From an uncultured Clostridia bacterium (GTDB taxonomy: Bacteria; Bacillota; Clostridia; Christensenellales; UBA1242), in the NCBI GenBank assembly GCA_934757865.1, contig CAKVLS010000001.1:186001-250000 (forward strand): 64,000 bases of DNA, written 5' to 3'. Under the pieces are notes generated by a model. That model ran no database searches, was not told the DNA's origin, and was given only the letters and a program-made list of their open reading frames with translations. Made by a program: the position numbers and the translations under genes. This document shows, in pieces, positions 1 to 8,041 of the stretch; position 1 is the stretch's first letter, and each line of letters starts with the position of its first letter.

Positions 1-1
1 C

Positions 2-1555
2 GAAAAAATTGAGTCTGTTGACTTTATGACCGCTGTCAAAAATTTGGCAAAGTCTGTAGGGTTAGAAGTTCCTGAGTGGACAGGCGATGAAGAGATTGTA
101 AAAGCCCAAAAGAAAAAAGACCAACTTTATAGCATTTGTGATGAGACGATGGCTCTATATGAGGCTAATCTAAAATTACCTTTGGCACAAAAAGCTCGTG
201 AATACCTAGCAAAAAGAGGCATTAATGAAGAGATAACCAAGAAGTTCCATATAGGTTATTGCAATGGCTGGACAAGCAGTATTGAGTATTTCAAAAAGAA
301 AAATATTTCACCTCAGCTTATGAAAGAAGCTGGCATCACCGAGTGCAAGAACGATAGATATTATGATGTTAATGCAGATAGACTTATGTTTCCTATCATT
401 AACTCTTATGGTAACTGTATAGGTTTTACCGGCAGAGTTTTGGAGAAGTCTGATTTTGCTAAATACAAAAACACCTCTCAAACAGCTATCTTTGATAAGA
501 GCCGTGTGGTATACAATATCAACAATATCAAAAAGTTAAAGCAAGAGCGTGGACTGGACAAAATTGTAATAGTCGAAGGCACTATTGATGTTATTGCGCT
601 AGTTAAAGCGGGCATCGAAAATGCTGTTGCTTGTATGGGTACAGCCATAACTCCTTACCACGCAAAAGAACTTAAGAGGTTTAGCGAGAAAGTTGTCCTA
701 TGCCTTGATGGCGACTTTGCGGGGCAAAAGGCTATGTTTAGGTCGGTTGATATTTTGTTAGATGGTGGACTAGATGTTAGATGTGTAACACTCCCGGACA
801 ACTTGGACCCAGATGAATTTTTAATCAAATATGGCAAAGAAGAACTTGAAAAATATATTGAAAATGCAATCCCAGCACTTGATTATAAGATAATTTCGTT
901 ATCAAAAAAATATAATTTATCTAATAATTATGATAAGCGTAAGTTCATTGCTGAGGCTTTTGAAATAATAAGGACGCTTGGAACAAATGTAGACAAAGAA
1001 GTATATCTAAAGCTTGTTAGCAAGATAACTAACATTGCTGTTGATATATTGAGGCGTGACCTTGACACTAACAAGAGTGTAGCTGTTGAGAAACAAGAAG
1101 AAAAGGCTTTAGAGAGAAGAGAAGATTCTATCCAAAAGGCAATTAAATTTATTATTGCAAGTTTTGTGCATAAAAAGCCTTATGCACATTTTGAAGATAT
1201 AGGAACAATGTATTTCAAAAATCCAAATCATCAAAAACTTTTTGATTATGTAAAAGAGTGTTTTGATAAGGACAAAAGTTATACGATCAGTTCATTATTT
1301 GATATCTTCGATATAGACGAAAACCCTGATATAAAGGAAATCATAGATTTTAACTTTGCGGAGTTTGGGGATAAAGAAGAAGAGTACTTTAGGCAGAGCC
1401 TAAAAGTTATATACAACTTGGGCCTAAGACAAAAGTTGGAAAAACTAACCGAAGAGTTCAAAAACGAACCGGATTTGGATAAGCGTAGAAGTATAGGTAT
1501 GCAGCTTATGCTTGTTACAAAAGAATTAAATAGTAGAAAAAATGGAGAAAATTAG
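2..1555 (+). CDS. dnaG: DNA primase DnaG, 5' partial
   Basis: DnaG makes the RNA primers for DNA replication. The reading frame is open to the left edge of the window, so the start codon and the N-terminal CHC2 zinc-binding domain lie outside; the ATG at 26 is internal, because the codons before it already read as primase sequence. The catalytic core is present: the Toprim glutamate motif appears as VEGTIDVIAL near base 570 (usually EGYMDV), and the acidic motif CLDGDFAGQKA near base 705. The C-terminal third is the DnaB-binding helical region and is poorly conserved, as usual. Its end overlaps the start region of rpoD, which fits the classic dnaG-rpoD macromolecular synthesis operon. Confidence 0.97.
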   Translation, partial: EKIESVDFMTAVKNLAKSVGLEVPEWTGDEEIVKAQKKKDQLYSICDETMALYEANLKLPLAQKAREYLAKRGINEEITKKFHIGYCNGWTSSIEYFKKKNISPQLMKEAGITECKNDRYYDVNADRLMFPIINSYGNCIGFTGRVLEKSDFAKYKNTSQTAIFDKSRVVYNINNIKKLKQERGLDKIVIVEGTIDVIALVKAGIENAVACMGTAITPYHAKELKRFSEKVVLCLDGDFAGQKAMFRSVDILLDGGLDVRCVTLPDNLDPDEFLIKYGKEELEKYIENAIPALDYKIISLSKKYNLSNNYDKRKFIAEAFEIIRTLGTNVDKEVYLKLVSKITNIAVDILRRDLDTNKSVAVEKQEEKALERREDSIQKAIKFIIASFVHKKPYAHFEDIGTMYFKNPNHQKLFDYVKECFDKDKSYTISSLFDIFDIDENPDIKEIIDFNFAEFGDKEEEYFRQSLKVIYNLGLRQKLEKLTEEFKNEPDLDKRRSIGMQLMLVTKELNSRKNGEN

Positions 1556-1559
1556 TTAT

Positions 1560-2621
1560 ATGTTTAGTGAGAGATTTGTACCAGAAGTAAACAAAATTGT
1601 TGAAAATGCAAAAGGCAAAGAGTACATTAACGAAGAAGATGTCATTTTGAGACTTCTAAAATATGATGCATCAGCAAATGAGTTAAAAGATGTTTTGAAA
1701 TACCTAGAAGATCAAGGCTTCAAAATTAAGTACCAAAAAGACATTTCAGAAGAGGTTGAAGACTTTTCTAAGATAGTTAGCGAAGTAAGTGTTGACGACC
1801 CAGTTAAAATGTATCTAAAAGATATCGGTAAAGTACCACTTTTGCAACAAGACGAAGAGGTTGAGCTTGCAAAAAGAATGGCTGAGGGCGATAGCTATGC
1901 AAGGGCAAAATTAAGTGAAGCTAACTTGAGACTAGTTGTAAGTATTGCCAAAAAATATGTTGGCAGAACAAGTATGCACTTTTTGGACCTTATCCAAGAG
2001 GGTAATTTAGGTCTTTTGAAAGCTGTAGAAAAGTTTGATTATACAAAAGGTTTCCGTTTTTCTACATACGCTACATGGTGGATTAGACAATCTATTACAA
2101 GAGCAATAGCAGACCAAGCTAGAACTATAAGAATACCAGTTCACATGGTAGAGACTATCAATAAACTTATAAGAGTAAGCAGACAACTTTTGCAAGAATT
2201 GGGACGTGATCCAACATCAGAAGAAATTGCTGAAAGAATGGGTATAAGTGTAGAAAAAGTTCATGAGATTCAAAAGATAGCTCAAGACCCAGTTTCTCTA
2301 GAAAACCCAGTCGGCGAAGAAGAAGATAGCAGTATCAAAGACTTTGTCGAAGATGATAGTATGAAATCACCAGTTAAGGCAGCTGAGGATTTGATTCTAA
2401 AAGAGCAACTACTTGCAGCTATCGACACTCTAACTCCTAGAGAGCAAAAAGTTATTAGACTAAGATATGGTCTTGATGACTCTCACCCAAGAACTCTAGA
2501 AGAAGTTGGTAAAGAGTTTAATGTAACAAGAGAGAGAATAAGACAGATAGAAGCAAAGGCGCTTCGCAAACTAAGAAATCCAAACAGATGCAAACGCCTA
2601 AAAGGTTATTGTGATGACTAA
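1560..2621 (+). CDS. rpoD: RNA polymerase primary sigma factor (SigA/RpoD)
   Basis: Housekeeping sigma factor that directs RNA polymerase to -35/-10 promoters. It has the short Gram-positive form (353 codons from this start). Region 1.2 (DPVKMYLKDIGKVPLL), region 2 with the WWIRQSITRAI -10 recognition and melting segment, region 3 and region 4 with the helix-turn-helix ending in RERIRQIEAKALRKLR are all intact. I prefer the ATG at 1560 because GGAG at 1544-1547 sits about 12 bases upstream; an in-frame ATG at 1542 has no ribosome binding site. The near-consensus promoters throughout the window fit recognition by this protein. It overlaps trmK downstream. Confidence 0.97.
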   Translation: MFSERFVPEVNKIVENAKGKEYINEEDVILRLLKYDASANELKDVLKYLEDQGFKIKYQKDISEEVEDFSKIVSEVSVDDPVKMYLKDIGKVPLLQQDEEVELAKRMAEGDSYARAKLSEANLRLVVSIAKKYVGRTSMHFLDLIQEGNLGLLKAVEKFDYTKGFRFSTYATWWIRQSITRAIADQARTIRIPVHMVETINKLIRVSRQLLQELGRDPTSEEIAERMGISVEKVHEIQKIAQDPVSLENPVGEEEDSSIKDFVEDDSMKSPVKAAEDLILKEQLLAAIDTLTPREQKVIRLRYGLDDSHPRTLEEVGKEFNVTRERIRQIEAKALRKLRNPNRCKRLKGYCDD

Positions 2622-3267
2622 TATTGAAGTGGGGGCTAGACTAAAAGCGATAACTTCACTCGTAACTATGAGTACTGTTATCGATGTCGGAGCTGACCAT
2701 GGCAAAGCTGCTGCTGAACTTCTTGTTTCAAATGTTGCTAGTAAAGCATATTTTACAGATATCAGTAGCAAAAGCTTAGAAAAATCTCAAAAGTTAGTAA
2801 ACGAACTAGGTCTTAATGATAGAGCCGAGTTTGTTGTATGTGACGGACTTAAAAAGTTTGACAATGTAGAGCCTTGCGATGTAATCATTGCAGGTATGGG
2901 TGGCGAAGAGATTATCAAAATCCTAAGCGAATCAAAAATAAATGACAAAGTAAATGCTTTTATTTTGCAACCTCAAAAAAATGTCCAAAAAGTTAGGATT
3001 TATCTTGTAAATAGTGGCTACAAAATTGTTAAAGACTTTGTTGTAAAAGATGATAAGCAATTTTATTTTGTTATCAAAGCTGTTCGTGGCGAGGATAAAT
3101 TAACTGAGTTAGAGCTATACTTTGGTAGGACTAATATTAAGGAGCGTCCAAAAGACTTTTTGGAATACTTAGATATGCAAAGAAAGCTTTTTGACGATGT
3201 GGTCAAAAATGCAAAGAGTGTAAGCAGTGAAAAAATGAGATATTATGAGCTGCTTAAAAAAATATAA
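2614..3267 (+). CDS. trmK: tRNA (adenine-22-N1)-methyltransferase TrmK
   Basis: SAM-dependent methyltransferase of the TrmK/YqfN family, which makes m1A at position 22 of bacterial tRNAs. The SAM-binding glycine motif VIDVGADHGKAAAEL is near residue 25, and the second signature IIAGMGGEEI is near residue 95. The length (217 aa) is typical. It overlaps the end of rpoD by 8 bases. The ATG at 2614 is 8 bases after AAAAGG; a GTG at 2611 is an alternative. In many Firmicutes the next gene is the Nif3-like yqfO; here it is absent and a zinc-ribbon protein follows directly. Confidence 0.93.
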   Translation: MTNIEVGARLKAITSLVTMSTVIDVGADHGKAAAELLVSNVASKAYFTDISSKSLEKSQKLVNELGLNDRAEFVVCDGLKKFDNVEPCDVIIAGMGGEEIIKILSESKINDKVNAFILQPQKNVQKVRIYLVNSGYKIVKDFVVKDDKQFYFVIKAVRGEDKLTELELYFGRTNIKERPKDFLEYLDMQRKLFDDVVKNAKSVSSEKMRYYELLKKI

Positions 3268-3282
3268 AAGGGGAAAATGTTT

Positions 3283-3978
3283 ATGTTGACAGAAATTCTA
3301 AACTATCAAGCCGTAGAAGCAAAAATCAATAAATTGGAGAAAGAGCTAAATGCTAATGGTACCAAAACTGTACTTGCTAATATGGTAACAGCTATTAAGC
3401 AAGAGCAAAACACTTTGCTTGAACTAGAAGACAAAGCAAAAGAGATTTTTGACGGTTTTGAGAAATGCAAAGCAGAGTATGCAAAGGCTGAAGAAATTTT
3501 GGAAAAACTTATCGCAACTAGCGTAGACGACAAGAATGAAAAAGAAATTGCTGACCTTAACAAAAAAATTACAGATATGACTAACAAGATAACAACCTTG
3601 GGTAGAAATATCTCTCAATCATCTATGCAAGCTAATCAAATTTTGAAAGACTTTGATAAAGCAAAAAATAATATCATAACTTCAAAAGGTAAGCACAAAC
3701 AAGCAAAAGAAGAGTATGATAAACAAGTAGCAAGTATTGAACCTCAAATTGCTGAGCTTAAGAAAGAGCTAGCAAGCCTTGAGAAAAAGGTAGACAGCAA
3801 GGTTATGGAGAGATACAAAAAAGCAAGACAAGACGGAATTTTCCCTGTGTTTGTACCGCTAAAAGATGGCGTTTGTGGCGGATGCAGAATGAGTTTGTCA
3901 GCAGCCTACAATAGTAAACTTAAAGAGCAAGGCTATGTAGAGTGCGAACAATGTAGAAGACTTATTTATCTAAAATAA
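3283..3978 (+). CDS. Coiled-coil protein with C-terminal zinc ribbon (zf-RING_7 family)
   Basis: The first 180 or so residues are almost entirely heptad-like charged helix, predicted to be a long coiled-coil hairpin. The last 40 residues hold a four-cysteine zinc ribbon (CGGCRMSL, then CEQCRRLIYL). This is the layout of the zf-RING_7/DUF164 family often found next to the dnaG-rpoD operon; its biochemical role is not established, although a nucleic-acid-related function has been suggested for the family. The start at 3283 sits 9 bases after AAAGGGG; an in-frame ATG at 3277 is too close to it. The gene ends just before a strong terminator and closes the operon. Confidence 0.85.
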   Translation: MLTEILNYQAVEAKINKLEKELNANGTKTVLANMVTAIKQEQNTLLELEDKAKEIFDGFEKCKAEYAKAEEILEKLIATSVDDKNEKEIADLNKKITDMTNKITTLGRNISQSSMQANQILKDFDKAKNNIITSKGKHKQAKEEYDKQVASIEPQIAELKKELASLEKKVDSKVMERYKKARQDGIFPVFVPLKDGVCGGCRMSLSAAYNSKLKEQGYVECEQCRRLIYLK

Positions 3979-3991
3979 TTAAAAAAATAAG

Positions 3992-4043
3992 ACTATCAAA
4001 AAAGTATCATTATATATTGGTACTTATTGATAGTTTTTTTTTA
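3992..4043. terminator. Bidirectional intrinsic terminator
   Basis: ACTATCA pairs with TGATAGT and the inner AAGTATC pairs with GGTACTT, followed by nine T on the + strand. A-rich sequence on the other side lets it also serve the convergent gene on the minus strand. It closes the dnaG-rpoD-trmK operon. Confidence 0.85.
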
Positions 4044-4610
4044 ACTCTTGTGAGTTTTTAGATACTCATGAAAGGCGTCTATGCTCTCAAATGCTTTTTC
4101 TACGGCAGCTCTATGGTCAGGGTCCCAGTTATTAGTGCCGTGGGTACGGCTTTTGAAAAAGTGTATACATGTGTGCCCAGTCATATCGTTGTTGGGTATA
4201 TAGTCGTATGCGTGAGGCATACCATTGATTGAGGCTGCTATATATCTACCTTTTATATTGACCCAAACTGGGCGTCTTGTCCATTGCCATTCGCCATATA
4301 TTGAGTGCATAATTGCAGTGTTTGCACGATCTATCGGCTCAACATCTGCATGGTTATATCCACCAACTCTTTGGACTGTGTAACTTTTTCCAGTTGCGAC
4401 ATCTATAACTTTGGCGGTGGTAGAATACTTTTCCCAGTATTCGTTGACAAAATCAAACCAATTATCTTTGTATAGCTCAACTTGTTTTTCAGGCTCACGA
4501 GCAACTTCGCTTTCGCTACTTGTTTGAGTCGCAAAGCTCGGCAATGCAAATGACGCTAGTGACATGAGAGCTATTATGCTAAATAGAACAATAAGACCTT
4601 TATATTTCAT
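4041..4610 (-). CDS. Secreted protein of unknown function with a conserved His/Cys domain
   Basis: From the ATG at 4610 the protein starts with a typical Sec signal peptide (K, then a hydrophobic stretch ending LPSFAT), so it is exported; an upstream GTG at 4634 would add eight residues before it. The mature part is about 160 aa with a globular domain carrying YNHADVEP, the WTRRPVWV segment, and a run NGMPHAY followed by GHTCIHFFKSRTHG and PDHRAAV. I recall similar domains in secreted Clostridia proteins. The clustered His-Cys-His residues resemble the layout of L,D-transpeptidase-type cysteine active sites, but this is only a resemblance. It stands alone, convergent with the rpoD operon. No clear ribosome binding site is visible for either start. 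Confidence 0.7.
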   Translation of the reverse strand: MKYKGLIVLFSIIALMSLASFALPSFATQTSSESEVAREPEKQVELYKDNWFDFVNEYWEKYSTTAKVIDVATGKSYTVQRVGGYNHADVEPIDRANTAIMHSIYGEWQWTRRPVWVNIKGRYIAASINGMPHAYDYIPNNDMTGHTCIHFFKSRTHGTNNWDPDHRAAVEKAFESIDAFHEYLKTHKS

Positions 4611-4654
4611 ATTTTTAATTTGTGTAAAAGGCACAAATATATACTAAATAAAAT

Positions 4655-4683
4655 ATGACATTTTTCGAAATATTTGGTATACT
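4655..4683 (+). promoter_or_regulatory. Sigma-A promoter of the TPR gene, apparently leaderless
   Basis: ATGACA at 4655-4660, a 17-bp spacer, and an extended -10 TGGTATACT ending at 4683. The expected transcription start, about 7 bases on, falls on the ATG at 4690, leaving no room for a ribosome binding site. Confidence 0.75.
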
Positions 4684-4689
4684 CATAGC

Positions 4690-6300
4690 ATGAGTGCATT
4701 TATAACTAACATAAGACAAAATACTGACTATTATTGCAAAAAGGCTATGGAATGCTTTGAGTCGCAAGATATTTTGTCTAGTATCAAATATCTTAATAAA
4801 GCAGAGGAACTTGCTCTTGGCGGAGAAAAGTATGAGATATATTTTATCCAGGGTATGATGTATTCACGCCTTGAAATGTACGAGCGTAGTAATGAATATT
4901 TTCTATTATCTACATTTTCTTTTCCGCTTCAAGTTAAGGCTTTTATAGCAATTTTTGAGAATATGATATCAATGGAAAGACTTGACCTTGCAGAAAATTA
5001 CAAGACAATGCTATCATATCATCCGGGGATTAAGAAAGACGAGAGAGAAGATATAAATATCAAGTTTGAAAAAGCGCTTGCTGACCTAAAACCAAAAATC
5101 AAAATTGCGAACATTGAAGATACTGATAAATTTAGAAAGGACTATCAAAAATCTGTTGAAATGATGTGTGATAGTGACTTTTTGGGAGCAATAGAACTTA
5201 TGGGTAAATATAACCCAAAAGACTCTCAAAAAGCAAGAGATATATTAACTAATGCTTATGTACTGCTTGGCGAGTATGATAAGGCCGAAAGTACTGCTCA
5301 TGCAGTTACTATGACTGTAGAAGATAAATGCAACCTTATATTGTGTTACTTCTTGGCAGAGGATAGGAAGAAAGAATTTGCGTTAATAGATGAGCTTTTG
5401 AAATACAAAACATTATCAAAAGAAGATACATATAGATTTGCTCTAAGGCTTGCCAAAGTCGGCGAAAATTTGACCGCAATAAAAGTATTTGAAAAGTACT
5501 TTTCGCTTGCCCCATATGATGACTATGCTAAGATTATTTATAGTATGGTATGTATGGATGAAGGCTTGTTTACTAAGGCAAAAAATACTTTGATTAGCTT
5601 TTTACCTGTGGCACTTTTTGATAGAGGTATTTATGATGAATTACTTAAAAAGTGCGAGGCAAAAGAGCCTGCAAACTTTATTAACAACATTGATTTATGG
5701 CATATCGTAGACAAAAAATATAAGTCTAGAATTACTTGGCTAAACGGACTTAGTGATGAAGAGTTTGCTGTCGCTGTTAAAAATTTTGAAAAAGAAATAT
5801 TGTGGCTTGCAACTGCAAAAGATAAATATTTGAGGAACACATTTTTTACTAGATATTGCACGCTAGAAGGTTCAAGTGATGTTATTAACAAAATGCTAGT
5901 TTGTGATGATGTTGATATTGGTACTAAGCTTATCATAATTAACAAGCGACTTGATAGTGGTATCAATGAAAATATTATGTTCACAAGAAATGAAATGTTT
6001 ACAGGATTTATTCGACTTTCGGATAATCTTAGCAACAATAAAGTTTATTTTAGAGCCTACACACTACTTATCAATAGAATAATTGATAGCAATCAACAGG
6101 GGCTTTTTGATTTTGGATTTTTTATCAAAAGGGCACAAAATTTATACAAAGATAGTATAGACAACCCATATATTTTGGCGGCTATAATAAGCTGGGATAT
6201 TGATAAAACTATCAAAAGAAAAACTATAAAATCAATTTGTTCATACTTTGGTGTTAGCGAAGAGGACTTTTGGAAATATTATAAAGAAGATGAAGATTAA
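4690..6300 (+). CDS. TPR-like repeat protein, function unknown
   Basis: A 536-residue soluble protein without signal peptide or membrane segment. The first 300 residues read as helical pairs of TPR type (for example the segments around SSIKYLNKAEELALG, MYERSNEYFLLS, EYDKAESTAHAV and NLTAIKVFEKYFSLAPYDDYAK). Such solenoids usually bind other proteins. The C-terminal 200 residues are helical, with no family I recognise. It is monocistronic: a strong promoter lies directly before it and a terminator directly after it. The promoter position predicts a leaderless mRNA. Codon use matches its neighbours, so there is no sign of recent transfer. Confidence 0.8.
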   Translation: MSAFITNIRQNTDYYCKKAMECFESQDILSSIKYLNKAEELALGGEKYEIYFIQGMMYSRLEMYERSNEYFLLSTFSFPLQVKAFIAIFENMISMERLDLAENYKTMLSYHPGIKKDEREDINIKFEKALADLKPKIKIANIEDTDKFRKDYQKSVEMMCDSDFLGAIELMGKYNPKDSQKARDILTNAYVLLGEYDKAESTAHAVTMTVEDKCNLILCYFLAEDRKKEFALIDELLKYKTLSKEDTYRFALRLAKVGENLTAIKVFEKYFSLAPYDDYAKIIYSMVCMDEGLFTKAKNTLISFLPVALFDRGIYDELLKKCEAKEPANFINNIDLWHIVDKKYKSRITWLNGLSDEEFAVAVKNFEKEILWLATAKDKYLRNTFFTRYCTLEGSSDVINKMLVCDDVDIGTKLIIINKRLDSGINENIMFTRNEMFTGFIRLSDNLSNNKVYFRAYTLLINRIIDSNQQGLFDFGFFIKRAQNLYKDSIDNPYILAAIISWDIDKTIKRKTIKSICSYFGVSEEDFWKYYKEDED

Positions 6301-6333
6301 AAAAAAGAGATACATTTTTTGTACCTCTTTTTT
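6301..6333. terminator. Bidirectional intrinsic terminator
   Basis: AAAAAGAG pairs with CTCTTTTT, with an inner TAC/GTA pair, flanked by A and T runs. It separates the TPR gene from the convergent ABC permease gene and can serve both. Confidence 0.8.
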
Positions 6334-6336
6334 GCA

Positions 6337-7143
6337 TTATCGTTTGGTGTTTTTTAGAACTCTCTTTTCTAAAAGTGAAACTAAAGCATACATACCACCC
6401 GCCAGTATACAAAGTATAAGTGTACTTGCCATTACAAGGTCTAGTTTGAAGATTTGACCTCCATAAACTATTAGATAACCAAGTCCCGCACCGCTTACTA
6501 GGTATTCGCCCATAACTACACCTACCCAAGTCATACCTACATTTATTTTTAGAATAGAAACAAATTCTGGGAAAGCATTAGGTAAAACTAGTTTGAAGAG
6601 TATTTGTAGTTTGCTAGCGCCCATTGACTGGAGCAAAAGTATTTTGCTTTTGTCACACGCAAGTAGAGCAGACAAAATTGACAATATTGTTATGACGATA
6701 AGTATTAGTATTGCCATAACAACAATGGCTTTTGTCCCCGCTCCAAACCAAATAATTATAACCGGGCCTAAAGCAATCTTTGGCAAACTATTAAGTACTA
6801 CGATGTATGGGTCTAGTATTTTTCTAATAGTTTCGCTCCACCAAAGAATAACTGCAATGATAAACCCAAGAGCCATTGATATGCAAAATCCAAGCACCGC
6901 TTCGTACAAAGTTATGCCTATATGGTATAACATATTTTCTGTTCTAAACAGTTTAGCAATAGTTGTAATTATTCGTGATGGAGAACTGAAATAAAACGGG
7001 TCAATGATATAATATTTTGTAAGAACCTCCCAAAGCAAAAAGAAGAGTATAAGTATCAAAACTTGAAAGGTTATTACAAGTTTTTTGTTGTTTCTTTGTT
7101 TTTTCAAAAAGAGTTTTCTCTCGGGTGAAATATTATTTTTCAT
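6337..7143 (-). CDS. ABC transporter permease, SsuC/TauC-like
   Basis: Inner-membrane permease of the binding-protein-dependent importer family that includes SsuC, TauC and ThiX. About six hydrophobic segments are visible. The EAA loop that contacts the ATPase is near residue 190 (SMGASKLQILFKLVLPNA), and the C-terminal GLGYLIVYG motif is characteristic of this subfamily. I chose the ATG at 7143 (MKNNISP) because GGAAGGAAA lies just upstream; it overlaps the ATPase gene by 11 bases, meaning translational coupling. The nearest subfamily members import sulfonates, taurine, nitrate or thiamine precursors; the substrate cannot be read from the sequence. Confidence 0.92.
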   Translation of the reverse strand: MKNNISPERKLFLKKQRNNKKLVITFQVLILILFFLLWEVLTKYYIIDPFYFSSPSRIITTIAKLFRTENMLYHIGITLYEAVLGFCISMALGFIIAVILWWSETIRKILDPYIVVLNSLPKIALGPVIIIWFGAGTKAIVVMAILILIVITILSILSALLACDKSKILLLQSMGASKLQILFKLVLPNAFPEFVSILKINVGMTWVGVVMGEYLVSGAGLGYLIVYGGQIFKLDLVMASTLILCILAGGMYALVSLLEKRVLKNTKR

Positions 7144-7894
7144 TAGTTTGTATTTCCTTCCATATTTTATCAAATAGTTTAGAAAATTCTGGACTTTCAC
7201 GCCTCTTTAGAGGTGACCCAAAATCTTTTAGATTTATGTCAAATATTTTCTTAACTTTGGCTGGTCTTGGCGACAATACTACGACTCTGTCTGCCATAGA
7301 TATTGCTTCGCTAAGGTCGTGGGTTACAAGTACGGCTGTTTTTCTTTCGCTAGAAATAATGTTTGATACATCGTCACACACCCCAAGTCGTGTCTGAAAG
7401 TCAAGTGCCGAAAATGGTTCGTCTAGTAACAAAATTTTTGGTTTAAGCACTAGCGTCCTAATTAGAGCAACCCTTTGTCGCATACCGCCCGACAGTTCGG
7501 TCGGGTAGCGGTCCATATAGTCTTTTAGCCCATATTTCCTAAGAAGTAGCTTAGCATAGTCTATATAAGATTTGTCCTTTTGTTTTTGGATCTCAGGACC
7601 TAGGGTAACGTTCTTAAGTATAGTTCTCCACCCGAACAAGTGGTCGTGTTGAAACATATATCCAGTTGGAATTTCGCCTTCTTGACTTCCTATTATTGTA
7701 ACTTTGCCTTTAGTTGGTTTTAGTATTTGAGAGATTAAAGATAATATTGTAGTTTTGCCACAGCCACTAGGCCCTACAATCGCAACGAATTCGCCTTCGT
7801 AGATTGTTAGGTTTAGTCCATCTATGGCAAGGGTCTCACTATTCTTTGTTTGATAGGTAAGACTCACATCTTGTAGCTGTACTAATTCTTTCAT
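7133..7894 (-). CDS. ABC transporter ATP-binding protein, SsuB/TauB-like
   Basis: ATPase that powers the adjacent permease. Walker A is GPSGCGKTT near residue 40, the ABC signature is LSGGMRQR near residue 137, Walker B is ILLLDEPF near residue 157, and the H-loop is VTHDLSEA. The 253-aa length is normal for a one-domain subunit. The Shine-Dalgarno sequence AAGGAG is 5 bases before the ATG. It has its own promoter (7922-7951), separated from the binding-protein gene by a terminator, so the ATPase-permease pair can be transcribed independently of the binding protein. Confidence 0.95.
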   Translation of the reverse strand: MKELVQLQDVSLTYQTKNSETLAIDGLNLTIYEGEFVAIVGPSGCGKTTILSLISQILKPTKGKVTIIGSQEGEIPTGYMFQHDHLFGWRTILKNVTLGPEIQKQKDKSYIDYAKLLLRKYGLKDYMDRYPTELSGGMRQRVALIRTLVLKPKILLLDEPFSALDFQTRLGVCDDVSNIISSERKTAVLVTHDLSEAISMADRVVVLSPRPAKVKKIFDINLKDFGSPLKRRESPEFSKLFDKIWKEIQTNEK

Positions 7895-7921
7895 AATTTC
7901 TCCTTATTATCTTTATACTTC

Positions 7922-7951
7922 ATTATATGAGGAGTAGCCTTGCAGTGTCCG
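7922..7951 (-). promoter_or_regulatory. Probable promoter of the ABC ATPase-permease pair
   Basis: On the minus strand, CGGACA, an 18-base spacer and a perfect TATAAT, with the predicted transcript start about 20 bases before the ATPase ATG. The -35 box is weak. Confidence 0.55.
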
Positions 7952-7963
7952 TCTATTTGACTA

Positions 7964-8005
7964 AAATAAAAAAAGAAAGCAATAATTTTTTGCTTTCAAT
8001 TTTTT
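7964..8005 (-). terminator. Intrinsic terminator after the ABC binding-protein gene
   Basis: Perfect 8-bp stem GAAAGCAA/TTGCTTTC followed on the minus strand by a T-run. It lies between the binding-protein gene and the ATPase gene, so it ends or reduces read-through between them. Confidence 0.8.
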
Positions 8006-8041
8006 AGAGGATTGTTATTTATGAGTTAATAGATTATTTAA

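Noticed and set aside
4635..4677. Sigma-E promoter for the secreted protein on the minus strand
   Set aside because: GTCATATT is present, but no CATACAAT-like -10 lies at the right distance.
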